Source of the DNA: Brevibacillus sp.
GTDB taxonomy: Bacteria > Bacillota > Bacilli > Brevibacillales > Brevibacillaceae
Assembly (NCBI GenBank): GCA_017656235.1
Contig: JACDOF010000010.1
Location: 62,001-126,000, forward strand
DNA length: 64,000 nt
Direction of reading: 5' to 3'
In this document: positions 49,731 to 58,475 of the stretch, piece after piece
How the letters are laid out: every line of letters begins with the position of its first letter
Numbering within the stretch: position 1 is the stretch's first letter
The notes under the pieces: generated by a model
The model's input: the letters and a program-made list of their open reading frames with translations, nothing else
Told to the model about the DNA's origin: nothing
Databases searched by the model: none
Position numbers and translations under genes: made by a program

Positions 49731-50081
49731 ATGAAAATCCTGTCCGTTACAGGAGAGAACGTGCCGCCCGGCAAAGGGGGATCGCCGTCGGACACCTTTG
49801 ACCGTTCCATTGTCACCTATCAAGACGGGGATCAGACGAAGACGCTGACCGTCACGTATGTTCGCTACTTTGCCAAACGTCTGGCCGAGAAAGGCATATA
49901 CGATGAGCAGCAAGCGGGGGTGCCGGTCAACAAACTGGCTGCCGTCTTGTTCCTGGAGAAATATCCAAAGGCAAAGGAGTCCCGCCATTACATCAATGAC
50001 GAGCAAGTGTTCCTCGCCCTGTTTGAAGGGTTTTCCCTCGAACAGTTTCAGGCCAGATACGGACAATGCGCCCTTGCGTGA
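49731..50081 (+). CDS. Hypothetical protein, 116 residues
   Basis: A soluble-looking protein with no signal or membrane segment. The N-terminal half carries a probable beta region (FDRSIVTYQDGDQTKTLTVT), the C-terminal half is helical with many charged residues. It has its own promoter, a GGAGGGGG site 11 bases upstream of the ATG, and a terminator at its end. I do not recognise a family. Confidence 0.7.
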   Translation: MKILSVTGENVPPGKGGSPSDTFDRSIVTYQDGDQTKTLTVTYVRYFAKRLAEKGIYDEQQAGVPVNKLAAVLFLEKYPKAKESRHYINDEQVFLALFEGFSLEQFQARYGQCALA

Positions 50082-50100
50082 ACATCACGCGAGGGTTTTT
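50071..50100 (+). terminator. Terminator overlapping the end of the 116-codon gene
   Basis: CCTTGCGTGA pairs with TCACGCGAGG around ACA, followed by five T. The stop codon lies within the hairpin. Confidence 0.8.
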
Positions 50101-50164
50101 CCGTTAATTGGGCCATCCCAAAATGAGATTGTCCACAAAACGTACACAGATTTATCTCATTTTT

Positions 50165-50179
50165 TGATTATAATTATTA
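50165..50179 (+). promoter_or_regulatory. Possible Fur-type box before the chelatase gene
   Basis: TGATTATAATTATTA matches the 7-1-7 Fur/Per/Zur type consensus TGATAATNATTATCA at 12 of 14 defined positions. It also contains TATAAT, so it may simply be a -10 region. A hairpin with arms AAAATGAGA/TCTCATTTT lies just upstream (50120-50163). Confidence 0.35.
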
Positions 50180-50213
50180 TAAATAAGCGCGATGAATCAG
50201 GAGGAGAAGGCAG

Positions 50214-50966
50214 ATGACGAAAAAAACGGGCGTATTGATTATTGGTCACGGTTCCAGCAATCCCTCCTGGGTACAGTTGGTAGATGAGGCAGTCGCTCAA
50301 TTAGATCTGCCGGTGCCAGTTGTCGCTTCATTTTTGGAATTGGTCGAAGGGCGGCTGATTGCGGACGGGGTGCGCCAACTGGAGCATGAAGGGGTGGAGC
50401 GGATCATCGCTGTTCCCTTGTTTGTTGCCTCCGGCAGCACCCACATCGACGAGATCGGTTACATGCTTGGGGTCCATCAGGGGACGGAGTTGGAAGAGGA
50501 ACTGGAGCGAATCGAGACGAAGGCGGAAATCGTCTACTGTTCCCCGATGGATGACCATCCGCTGATTGAGGAAATTCTGCTGGAGAGGGCCAGAGAGTTG
50601 TCGACTGATCCCTCCTCCGAAGTGGTCGTGTTGGTTGGCCACGGCGCGGACGAAGGACCCAATCATCTTCGCTGGGAGCAGCTGCTAAGACGTTTGTCGG
50701 TTGCGATCCGCAAACGCGGCGGCTTCAAGGGGGCCACGTACGGTACGCTTCACCCGGACAATTTGCACCAGCGGGCGCGGGCTGTTACCCGCAAGAACCG
50801 CGTTCTGGTCGTCCCGCTCTTCCTCAGTGAGGGGTACTTTACCAAACAGGTGATTCCGTCCCGATTGGAGGGGTTGTCTTACGCGTACAGCGGCAAAACC
50901 TACCTGCCGCATCCCCATGTGACGCATTGGATGGAAGATGTGATCAAACGGGCTCTGCAGGCCTAG
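50214..50966 (+). CDS. CbiX-type sirohydrochlorin chelatase
   Basis: A 250-residue class II chelatase with two CbiX/SirB-like halves. The first has LIIGHGSSNPSW with the metal-binding His near residue 11 and VPLFVASGSTHIDEIGY near residue 67. The second has VLVGHGADEGPNH near residue 140 and VVPLFLSEGYFTKQVIPSRL near 200. It would insert iron or cobalt into sirohydrochlorin or a similar ring. The ATG follows AGGAGGAGA. No siroheme or cobalamin genes are adjacent, so the ring substrate is open. Confidence 0.85.
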   Translation: MTKKTGVLIIGHGSSNPSWVQLVDEAVAQLDLPVPVVASFLELVEGRLIADGVRQLEHEGVERIIAVPLFVASGSTHIDEIGYMLGVHQGTELEEELERIETKAEIVYCSPMDDHPLIEEILLERARELSTDPSSEVVVLVGHGADEGPNHLRWEQLLRRLSVAIRKRGGFKGATYGTLHPDNLHQRARAVTRKNRVLVVPLFLSEGYFTKQVIPSRLEGLSYAYSGKTYLPHPHVTHWMEDVIKRALQA

Positions 50967-51186
50967 ACCATATCGTTTTGCACGTGTTGGAACAGGACGC
51001 CTGCGAATTGAGCAAGATTCAGCCCCGGTCAAATGGGGCTTAAGCGTATAGGGAAGGGTGCCAATTGTCCGTGACGAGCGCCTTTGCCTGGCCAACCGAG
51101 CGTAAGAAACGTGGACGCGGGGAAAAGCGAGGGCCACGCGTCGCTGCTCTGAGATGCTGAATCGGTTTGCCCTCGCCCCCGCGGAT

Positions 51187-51263
51187 CGTTTCGCAGCGGG
51201 CAGACCTGCTTCCTTGCTGGCCAGGCAGCAGCGCGAGCAGGACTTTTGGCTCCTTCGGGACAC
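51187..51263. repeat. Repeat family 2, copy at 51.2 kb
   Basis: The longest copy: CGTTTCGCAGCGGGCAGAC, CTGCTTCCTTGCTGG, CCAGGCAGCAGCGCGAGC, AGGACTTTTGGC and CCTTCGGGACAC. It ends just after the response-regulator stop. The rest of the 50967-51268 gap has no gene. Confidence 0.75.
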
Positions 51264-51268
51264 TTCGT

Positions 51269-52717
51269 CTACTCCTTTTCATTCAGGATGTAGCGCAGCG
51301 TTCGTTTGGAAATACCCAATTTGTCGCTCAGCAGAGCCCGATCCCCGGCGGTCTCTGCCAGCCCCTGTCGGATAACGGCCCGCCCGACTTCTCCTTCCAA
51401 TCGCCTGATCCGTTCCAGCAGCCGGGGGAAGTCGATCTCGTCAACAGAGCCGATTCGCTCCGTGATCGTATGGACAAACCGGGCCGCTTCCTGTTCGAGA
51501 AAAAGATCAAAGGAAAGCGGCTGGCGGTCTTTTGCTTGCTCCGACGAAAAGGGGCTTCTCCCGTTGAAAAGCTGTGGCGGGAGATGCTCTACCCGCAGCA
51601 CCTGGCAGTCGTGAATCGCCATCGCCTGGTTAATCACATTGAGCAGCTGCCGGACGTTTCCGGGCCAGTCGTATTGCTGCAGCAGCTCCATGGCCGCCGG
51701 GTCGATCCGGCAGGCATCGTTTGATTTTTTGCCCAGGTAGTAATTGACGATAAGCGGAATGTCACCGGGTCTGTCCCGCAGGGCGGGGATGGATAGTTTT
51801 ACGCCTTCCAGCCGATACAATAGATCAGCCCGGAATCGTCCCGACGCTACTTCCCGTTCCAGATTGCGATTGGTGGCAGAGATAAACCGGATGTTGCTTT
51901 TCAGGGTTTGTTCACCGCCAATCCGCATAAACTCTCCTGTCTCGATGACGCGAAGCAGTTTGGCCTGAATGGTTGGCGGCGCTTCTCCGATCTCGTCGAG
52001 AAAAAGTGTTCCCGAATCGGCCAGCTCAAAGAATCCCTTGCGTCCCTTGACTGCTCCGGTAAAAGCTCCCTTTTCATGTCCGAACAATTCACTTTCCAGC
52101 AGCGTTTCAGGTATGGCGGCACAGTTCAGCCCGACAAAGGGAGCTTGAGCACGCAGGCTGGCGCCGTGTAAAAAGCGAGCCATCAGTTCTTTGCCGGTCC
52201 CCGTTTCGCCTTCGATCAGCACATTGATTGCCTTTTTGGCCAGCTTGTCGGCGACGGACATCACCTTGGCCATTGGACTGTCGGGGGCATAGATAATGCC
52301 GTACCGCGCTGCTTGACGGGTGATGTGATCATGCCGGGGATGGGATTGATCCAGGACAGAAAAGATCACCTGTTCCAAACTGTCCAGATTGTCAAACGGC
52401 TTTTCCAGATAATCTCGAGCCCCCGATTGGATGGCGGTGACGGCAGACTTGATCGTACTGTAGCCCGTCATGATGATTACCTCACAGGAGGGGCAGGCCG
52501 CTTTGATCGACGACAGCAAATCCAATCCATTGGCATCGGGCAGCTTCAAATCAATCAGGGCCAGATGAAACGGGAATGGGTTCGTCTTAAGCAGCCGGTA
52601 TACTTCCCGGCCGGAGTGGGAAACCGTTACATCACAGTTTTTGGTTTGCAGAAAATAGGAAAAAAACGATGTGACTTCCACTTCGTCGTCGACGACGAGT
52701 ACGTGCAGCTTATTCAC
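51269..52717 (-). CDS. NtrC-family sigma-54-dependent response regulator
   Basis: A 482-residue activator. The receiver domain (residues 1-125) has Asp in [17 protein letters not shown]. The AAA+ domain has Walker A GETGTGKE, the sigma-54 contact loop [15 protein letters not shown] and Walker [10 protein letters not shown]. The Fis-type helix-turn-helix is at the end ([16 protein letters not shown]). The GTG at 52717 is preferred to ATG 52723, which sits too close to GAGGAG. It overlaps the kinase gene and most likely drives the dehydrogenase genes from 55310. Confidence 0.9.
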   Translation of the reverse strand: MNKLHVLVVDDEVEVTSFFSYFLQTKNCDVTVSHSGREVYRLLKTNPFPFHLALIDLKLPDANGLDLLSSIKAACPSCEVIIMTGYSTIKSAVTAIQSGARDYLEKPFDNLDSLEQVIFSVLDQSHPRHDHITRQAARYGIIYAPDSPMAKVMSVADKLAKKAINVLIEGETGTGKELMARFLHGASLRAQAPFVGLNCAAIPETLLESELFGHEKGAFTGAVKGRKGFFELADSGTLFLDEIGEAPPTIQAKLLRVIETGEFMRIGGEQTLKSNIRFISATNRNLEREVASGRFRADLLYRLEGVKLSIPALRDRPGDIPLIVNYYLGKKSNDACRIDPAAMELLQQYDWPGNVRQLLNVINQAMAIHDCQVLRVEHLPPQLFNGRSPFSSEQAKDRQPLSFDLFLEQEAARFVHTITERIGSVDEIDFPRLLERIRRLEGEVGRAVIRQGLAETAGDRALLSDKLGISKRTLRYILNEKE

Positions 52718-53999
52718 CCGCATTCTCCTCGTTTTCGTAGTTTGGCAGTAAAAGGGTAAAGATACTGTACTCTCCTGCTTCGCTTTCAACCGTTAGCTTT
52801 CCTCCATGAGATTCGGCGATACCGAGGCTGACGGACAGACCGAGTCCGCTTCCTTTCCTTTCTGCCTTGGTCGTGTAAAAGGGTTGAAAGATCTGTGCAA
52901 GGGCCTCCTGCTTAATGCCTACCCCGTTATCGTGTACCGATACGCCGACAAAGGATCCATCCGCTGTCTGATGACGGAACGATTCAATGGTGATGACGGG
53001 ATTTGGCACGCCCTGCAGCGCATCACGGGCATTGAGCAGCAGGTTGATGAGAATCTGTTCAATCTGATGACGGCTGCCTTGAAACAAGAGTGCCTCATCC
53101 GACAGCCTTTTGCTGATTTTGATACCCGAGACTGTCAGCTGGTAGCCGATCAGCACCAGTACATCTTCAATCAACTCGTTGACTGACAAACATTCGAAGT
53201 GGTACTCCTCCTGGCGGGAAAACGTCAAAAGATTTTGAATGATCTTCTTGCAGCGGACTCCACACTGATAAATATCTTTGGTCATGCGCTGCAGGGGTTC
53301 GGATGACAGCTGACGCATCAATAGCTGGGCATTACCCAGAATGGCAGTCAGCGGACTGTTCAGTTCATGCGCCACACCTGCAGCCATCTCACCGATGGCC
53401 GCCATTTTGGCGGACTGGACCAGTTGGGCTTCAATTCCTACTTTTTTGCTCACATCTTTAAACAGCAGGATATTTTCCACTGACACGCCGATGTGTTCGG
53501 CGATTTGTTGAAACAAGATGAGCTGCTCCTGATCGTCCTGCTGCTGTTCCCCAAGCAAAAGACTGAGAAAACCGAAGCTGCGCTGCAGACGGCTTTGCAG
53601 CGGGACAGAGGTGATATGCCAATCGGGATAAGAGGTCTGCAGCATGCTGTTTAGTTCCTGTACGGATGAGGGCAGTTTCCTGTCGAGCGGGGCGGTGAGC
53701 GGGAAGTTAAGCCAAGACTGCTGTTCCCGCTGGGAAGCGTAGAATGCCAGGCTTCCATCTTCCACCAGTGTAAGGACAAACACGTCAAACGACAGCAGAT
53801 GATAAAGCTGCTCCGCCAGGTAGGCACTCACGTCCGCCCAATCGGCATTGATGCGGATTTTTGTCAATTGATTGATAATCTCCAACTGCTTGTTCTTTTT
53901 CTTCATTTCTTCGACGACGTAGTTTAATTCTTTGTAGTAACTTTTGCGGGAGGAGCGAATACCGGTCAATTTTTCCAAGAGCTCCTGTTTTGGATGCAA
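52710..53999 (-). CDS. Soluble GAF-domain sensor histidine kinase
   Basis: A 429-residue kinase without membrane segments. An N-terminal coiled coil (residues 15-45) is followed by a GAF-like sensor (about 50-190), the HisKA site AAGVAHELNSPLTAILGNAQLL with the phosphoryl His, and an ATPase domain (LINLLLNARDALQG, HDNGVGI, GSGLGLSVSLGIAESHGG). The start is TTG at 53999, six bases after AGGAGGGG. It follows the iron-type dehydrogenase gene by 12 bp and overlaps the regulator, so the three are likely one operon. It should sense a cytoplasmic small molecule. Confidence 0.88.
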   Translation of the reverse strand: MHPKQELLEKLTGIRSSRKSYYKELNYVVEEMKKKNKQLEIINQLTKIRINADWADVSAYLAEQLYHLLSFDVFVLTLVEDGSLAFYASQREQQSWLNFPLTAPLDRKLPSSVQELNSMLQTSYPDWHITSVPLQSRLQRSFGFLSLLLGEQQQDDQEQLILFQQIAEHIGVSVENILLFKDVSKKVGIEAQLVQSAKMAAIGEMAAGVAHELNSPLTAILGNAQLLMRQLSSEPLQRMTKDIYQCGVRCKKIIQNLLTFSRQEEYHFECLSVNELIEDVLVLIGYQLTVSGIKISKRLSDEALLFQGSRHQIEQILINLLLNARDALQGVPNPVITIESFRHQTADGSFVGVSVHDNGVGIKQEALAQIFQPFYTTKAERKGSGLGLSVSLGIAESHGGKLTVESEAGEYSIFTLLLPNYENEENAGE

Positions 54000-54011
54000 G
54001 ATGATCCCCTC

Positions 54012-55160
54012 CTACAGTGCTTTTAGAAACAGTTCCTTTACATCTTCCACGGTCATGTCGCGGGGATTTGTGGCCATACAGACGTCGTTAATGGAATGGC
54101 GGCTGATCACCTCGATCTGCTCTTCCTTAAGTCCCAACGCCGACAGCCTGACCGGAATGTCGAGGTCGGCAGCCAGTTCTTTCACCGCCTTCATCGCCAG
54201 GCGAGAGGCGTCATGCAGACTTCGCCCGGTCACGTTTTCTCCCAGTGCTTCTGCCATGTTTTTGTATTTTTCGGGAGCGGCCAGGTAGTTGTATTCCAAT
54301 AGATATGGCAGCAGGATCGCGTTTATCTCGCCGTGTGGTGCATCAATCAGTCCGCCGATCTGGTGTGACATCGCATGTACCGCCCCCAGTATCGCATTGG
54401 AGAAGGCCAGCCCTGCTTGCAGACTGGCCATGGCCATCGCCTGCTTTGCTTCCATGTTGTACTGGCTGGCGGCTGAAGGCCGAAGATACTGAGAGATCAG
54501 CCGCATCGCCTGCAGAGACAGCACTTCTGTCAGTGGTGTGGCAGCCAGCGAGATGTACGATTCGATCGCATGGCTCAACGCATCCATGCCGGTGTTGGAG
54601 GTTAAGCGGCTGTCCTTGGTCATCAGGGTTTGCGGATCAATAATGGCAATATCAGGGATTAATGATTTTGAAATAATCGTTATTTTTGCCTTTCGTTCTG
54701 AATATACGATTATTGAGAACTGCGATACTTCGGAGCCTGACCCGGCTGTTGTCGGGATCATCACCATGGGCGGCAGGGGGCGGCTGATTTTGTCCACGCC
54801 CTCATACTGCAGGATGCTGCCTCCGTTCGTCGCCAGCAGGGCGATTGCCTTGGCTGCATCCAGTACACTTCCACCGCCGACTCCGACGATCGCATTACAC
54901 TCATGGACAAGATACTCAGAAAGACCGGAATGAACTTCGTAATCTTTTGGATTGGGGGTGACATCGGTCCACAGATGGTAATCCAGGTGACTCAGCCGCA
55001 GGTAATGGATCACCTGCTCCACCCAACCGGCAGCGACGACACCAGGATCGCTGGCTAGAAATACCTTTTTTGCTCCCAGCCTGCCCAGGCACTCTCCGAC
55101 TTGGCTGAGCGATTGATTACCAAAGATGATTTCCGGGGCCATGAACTTGGAAATTTTCAT
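54012..55160 (-). CDS. Iron-containing alcohol dehydrogenase
   Basis: A 382-residue type III alcohol dehydrogenase with the nucleotide motif GGGSVLDAAKA near residue 95. Metal ligands lie in GMDALSHAIESYIS (Asp, His) and HAMSHQIGGLIDAPHGE (two His). It resembles 1,3-propanediol/ethanol dehydrogenases more than the butanol type at 363-1562. The ATG at 55160 follows AAGGGTGAG; the longer frame runs through the regulatory region. Its gene heads the kinase-regulator operon. Confidence 0.88.
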   Translation of the reverse strand: MKISKFMAPEIIFGNQSLSQVGECLGRLGAKKVFLASDPGVVAAGWVEQVIHYLRLSHLDYHLWTDVTPNPKDYEVHSGLSEYLVHECNAIVGVGGGSVLDAAKAIALLATNGGSILQYEGVDKISRPLPPMVMIPTTAGSGSEVSQFSIIVYSERKAKITIISKSLIPDIAIIDPQTLMTKDSRLTSNTGMDALSHAIESYISLAATPLTEVLSLQAMRLISQYLRPSAASQYNMEAKQAMAMASLQAGLAFSNAILGAVHAMSHQIGGLIDAPHGEINAILLPYLLEYNYLAAPEKYKNMAEALGENVTGRSLHDASRLAMKAVKELAADLDIPVRLSALGLKEEQIEVISRHSINDVCMATNPRDMTVEDVKELFLKAL

Positions 55161-55212
55161 ATGCTCACCCTTTTTTTGAAAAATTGTAATACAGGAGATG
55201 GGCCATTCGAAA

Positions 55213-55268
55213 GGACAAAATTTTGGCCGTAGAGCCGATTTTTTGACCACAAAGCCAAAAAAATGTCC
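55213..55268. promoter_or_regulatory. Three phased 15-bp sites, probable NtrC-type activator binding region
   Basis: GGACAAAATTTTGGC (55213-55227, plus strand), GGTCAAAAAATCGGC (55234-55248, minus strand) and GGACATTTTTTTGGC (55254-55268, minus strand) share the pattern GGWCA-N5-TNGGC-like. Their centres are 21 and 20 bp apart, about two helical turns, so they face the same side of the DNA. They lie 40-100 bp upstream of a sigma-54 promoter and between divergent dehydrogenase genes. Confidence 0.75.
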
Positions 55269-55309
55269 TGTTGAAGAAAGCGCTGTCATTATTTTCGCAT
55301 AATTGAGAT

Positions 55310-55326
55310 TGGTATGTATATTGCAA
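55310..55326 (+). promoter_or_regulatory. Sigma-54 promoter of the zinc alcohol dehydrogenase operon
   Basis: TGGTATGTATATTGCAA has the -24 TGG and -12 TTGCA elements with GG and GC exactly 10 bp apart, 50 bp before the gene at 55379. With the phased sites upstream and the NtrC-class regulator next door, this forms a consistent circuit. Confidence 0.8.
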
Positions 55327-55378
55327 AAATGAGTGAACGAGTGGCCACATCATCACATTTAAAAAAGGAGGAGCATGG

Positions 55379-56392
55379 ATGAAAGCTGCTGTTGTGAATC
55401 GTTTTCGCGAAAAACTGGAACTGAAGCAGGTACCGGTTCCCGAGATCGGATACGGAGAAGTGCTGGTGCGAATAAAAGCATGTGGGGTATGCCATACCGA
55501 TCTCCATGCTGCACACGGAGATTGGCCGGTAAAGCCGAAACTGCCCCTGATCCCCGGGCACGAAGGCGTAGGAGTGGTGGAAAAGATTGGCGAAGGTGTA
55601 ACCTCACTCATGGTGGGGGATCGTGTGGGGATTCCCTGGCTGTATTGGGCATGCGGCGAATGCGATTACTGTCTGACGGGATGGGAGACCTTGTGTCAAC
55701 GTCAAAAAAACGGGGGATATTCCGTTGACGGAGGGTATGCGGAATACTGCAAGGCTCCCGCTGCTTATGTGGCGAGGATTCCTGACGGCCTGAGTGATGT
55801 GGATGCAGCCCCGATCCTGTGTGCCGGCGTGACTACCTACAAAGCGCTGAAGCTGGCTGATCTGGCGGCAGGCGAATGGGTTGCCATCTATGGAATCGGC
55901 GGATTGGGGCATTTGGCTCTCCAGTATGCCAAGGCAATGGGCTACCACGTGATTGCCGTGGATATTCACGATGAAAAGCTGAAACTGGCCAGCGAGCTGG
56001 GTGCTGACCTGACCGTGAACGGGGCAGCATGTGATCCGGTACAAAAAATCATCGATCAGATCGGTGGTGCTCATGCTGCGGTTAGCGTCGCTGTCACCAA
56101 AAAAGCGTTTGAACAAGCTTACCGTTCCGTGCGGCGCGGCGGAACCCTGGTCGTTGTCGGTTTGCCAAACGATGAACTGCCGATTCCGATTTTTGACACC
56201 GTTCTGAATGGCGTCGCGGTGAAAGGCTCCATCGTGGGGACCAGAAAAGATATGCAGGAAGCACTGGATTTTGCGGCACGCGGCAAAGTAAAGGCGATTA
56301 TCGAGACACAGCCATTGGAAAACATCAACGAGGTGTTCCAGCGCATGGAAAAGGGTCAGATTAACGGACGAGTCGTATTAACGATGGAATAA
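55379..56392 (+). CDS. Zinc-dependent alcohol dehydrogenase (AdhP/AdhA type)
   Basis: A 337-residue medium-chain dehydrogenase. Catalytic zinc ligands are in [16 protein letters not shown] and [12 protein letters not shown]; four structural zinc cysteines are in [15 protein letters not shown]. The NAD site is [17 protein letters not shown] near residue 175. It oxidises primary alcohols to aldehydes in the cytoplasm. ATG at 55379 behind AAAGGAGGAG. It is first in an operon with an aldehyde dehydrogenase. Confidence 0.92.
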   Translation: MKAAVVNRFREKLELKQVPVPEIGYGEVLVRIKACGVCHTDLHAAHGDWPVKPKLPLIPGHEGVGVVEKIGEGVTSLMVGDRVGIPWLYWACGECDYCLTGWETLCQRQKNGGYSVDGGYAEYCKAPAAYVARIPDGLSDVDAAPILCAGVTTYKALKLADLAAGEWVAIYGIGGLGHLALQYAKAMGYHVIAVDIHDEKLKLASELGADLTVNGAACDPVQKIIDQIGGAHAAVSVAVTKKAFEQAYRSVRRGGTLVVVGLPNDELPIPIFDTVLNGVAVKGSIVGTRKDMQEALDFAARGKVKAIIETQPLENINEVFQRMEKGQINGRVVLTME

Positions 56393-56417
56393 AACAGGAA
56401 ACCGAGGAGGATGTCTG

Positions 56418-57938
56418 ATGATTTACGAACAGCCCGGACAACCCGGCAGCAAAGCAACGTTTCGTACCCGCTATGACAACTACATCGGCGGTGAGTGGGT
56501 GCCGCCCGTCAAAGGGGAGTACTTCGAGAATGTTTCCCCGGTAAACGGCAAGGTGTTTTGTGAAGTAGCCCGCTCAACGGCCGAGGATATCGAGAAGGCC
56601 CTGGACGCCGCCCATGCGGCCAAAGAGGCGTGGGGGCGCACGTCGGTGGCGGAGCGTGCCCTGATCCTCAACAAGATCGCTGACCGCATCGAGGAGAACC
56701 TGGAGATGCTGGCGGTAGCGGAAACATGGGACAACGGAAAGCCGATACGCGAATGTCTGGCCGCCGACATCCCGCTGGCTGTCGATCACTTCCGCTACTT
56801 TGCCGGGGTGATCCGGGCTCAGGAGGGAAGTATCAGCGAATTGAACCACAACACGGTGGCCTATCACTTTCACGAGCCGCTGGGTGTGGTCGGGCAGATC
56901 ATCCCCTGGAACTTCCCGCTGTTGATGGCCACCTGGAAGCTGGCGCCGGCCCTGGCGGCGGGCAACTGCGTCGTGCTGAAGCCGGCGGAACAGACTCCGG
57001 CCAGCATCATGCTGCTGATGGAATTGATCGGCGACCTGCTGCCCCCAGGCGTGGTTAACGTGGTCAACGGTTTTGGCATTGAAGCGGGCAAACCGCTGGC
57101 AACCAACAAGCGAGTGGCAAAAGTGGCTTTTACGGGCGAGACGACGACCGGGCGGCTGATCATGCAGTACGCATCGGAGAACATCATCCCGGTGACCTTG
57201 GAGCTGGGCGGCAAATCGCCAAATATTTTCTTCCCCGACGTGTTTGACAAGCAGGACGAGTTTGCGGATAAAGCGCTGGAAGGGTTTACCATGTTCGCCC
57301 TGAATCAGGGAGAGGTGTGCACCTGCCCGTCGCGGGCGCTGATCCATCAACAGATCTACGATGAGTTCCTGGATCGCGTGGTGGAGCGGACCAAGGCAAT
57401 CAAGCAGGGGAATCCGCTGGATACCTCTACGATGATGGGAGCCCAGGCGTCCAATGACCAGTTGGAGAAAATCTTGTCCTACATCGACATCGGCAAACAG
57501 GAGGGAGCGAAGCTTTTGCTCGGCGGTGAGCGCAACATTCTGCCAGGCGATCTGGCGGGGGGATATTACGTGACTCCGACGATCTTCGCCGGCACCAACA
57601 ACATGCGCATCTTCCAGGAGGAGATCTTTGGACCAGTCGTCTCTGTCACGTCCTTTGCCGACTTTGATGAGGCACTTCGCATTGCCAACGACACCCTGTA
57701 CGGGTTGGGGGCAGGCGTATGGACGCGCGACATGAACACGGCTTACCGGATGGGACGCGGCATCCAGGCGGGCCGGGTCTGGGTCAACTGCTATCACGAC
57801 TATCCGGCACACGCGGCGTTTGGCGGGTACAAACAATCCGGAATTGGCCGCGAAACGCACAAGATGATGCTGGAGCATTACCAGCAGACCAAAAACCTGC
57901 TGATCAGTTACAGCCCCAAAGCGCTTGGCTTCTTTTAA
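56418..57938 (+). CDS. NAD-dependent aldehyde dehydrogenase (AcoD/ExaC type)
   Basis: A 506-residue aldehyde dehydrogenase, the exact length of AcoD and ExaC acetaldehyde dehydrogenases. It starts [15 protein letters not shown]-like and has the family Glu in [15 protein letters not shown] and the nucleophile Cys in [14 protein letters not shown]. It should oxidise the aldehyde made by the two alcohol dehydrogenases to the acid. It follows the zinc enzyme by 25 bp behind GAGGAGG. Confidence 0.92.
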   Translation: MIYEQPGQPGSKATFRTRYDNYIGGEWVPPVKGEYFENVSPVNGKVFCEVARSTAEDIEKALDAAHAAKEAWGRTSVAERALILNKIADRIEENLEMLAVAETWDNGKPIRECLAADIPLAVDHFRYFAGVIRAQEGSISELNHNTVAYHFHEPLGVVGQIIPWNFPLLMATWKLAPALAAGNCVVLKPAEQTPASIMLLMELIGDLLPPGVVNVVNGFGIEAGKPLATNKRVAKVAFTGETTTGRLIMQYASENIIPVTLELGGKSPNIFFPDVFDKQDEFADKALEGFTMFALNQGEVCTCPSRALIHQQIYDEFLDRVVERTKAIKQGNPLDTSTMMGAQASNDQLEKILSYIDIGKQEGAKLLLGGERNILPGDLAGGYYVTPTIFAGTNNMRIFQEEIFGPVVSVTSFADFDEALRIANDTLYGLGAGVWTRDMNTAYRMGRGIQAGRVWVNCYHDYPAHAAFGGYKQSGIGRETHKMMLEHYQQTKNLLISYSPKALGFF

Positions 57939-57960
57939 ACCGGGAAAGGGCTGCCGGTCC

Positions 57961-58326
57961 ATGGATACGCGCAAAGTGATCGCTACCGATCAGGCGCTTG
58001 CCTTGATTGAAAAGTTGAAAGCAGAGCACGGTCAGCTGATGTTTCACCAATCGGGCGGCTGCTGTGATGGCAGTGCTCCCATGTGCTATCCGGCGGGAGA
58101 GTTCCAGATCGGCCAACAGGATGTCTTGTTGGGCGAGATTGGCGGGTGTCCCTTTTACATCGGGGCAGGCCAGTACGAGTACTGGAAGCATACCCAGTTG
58201 ATCATCGATGTCGTCCCCGGCAGGGGCAGCGGCTTCTCGCTGGAAGGGCCGCATGGCGTACGCTTCCTGACCCGTTCCCGCTGCTTTACGGATGAAGAAT
58301 GGAAGGCGATTTCGGCAAATCACTGA
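57961..58326 (+). CDS. DUF779 protein
   Basis: A 121-residue protein with the DUF779 hallmark HQSGGCCDGSAPMCYP near residues 28-43, whose three clustered cysteines could bind a metal or form a disulfide. Genes of this family often lie next to AcoD-type aldehyde dehydrogenases, as here; a helper role for the enzyme is inference. The ATG at 57961 lies 22 bp after the dehydrogenase stop behind AAAGGG. It ends the operon before a strong terminator. Confidence 0.85.
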   Translation: MDTRKVIATDQALALIEKLKAEHGQLMFHQSGGCCDGSAPMCYPAGEFQIGQQDVLLGEIGGCPFYIGAGQYEYWKHTQLIIDVVPGRGSGFSLEGPHGVRFLTRSRCFTDEEWKAISANH

Positions 58327-58374
58327 AGGTGAGACGTTCGAAAGTTTGTCTCAGGAACGCAGAAGAAGAATAGA

Positions 58375-58416
58375 AAAGCTCCACCCTTTCACCCGGACGG
58401 GAAGGGTGGAGCTTTC
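58375..58416. terminator. Strong bidirectional terminator between DUF779 and EamA genes
   Basis: AAAGCTCCACCCTT pairs perfectly with AAGGGTGGAGCTTT (58402-58415). A-rich and T-rich flanks suit both convergent genes. Confidence 0.9.
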
Positions 58417-58475
58417 TGCTTGTGTCGGCCGGTAAGTGAATGCGCGGGCGACGGAGGGCGACAGGTGGTCTTACG

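Noticed and set aside
55190-55205. Possible sigma-54 promoter for the iron-type dehydrogenase on the minus strand (TGGCCC with a weak -12)
   Set aside because: The -12 element lacks TTGC and the GG-GC spacing rule is not met, so it is not listed as a feature.
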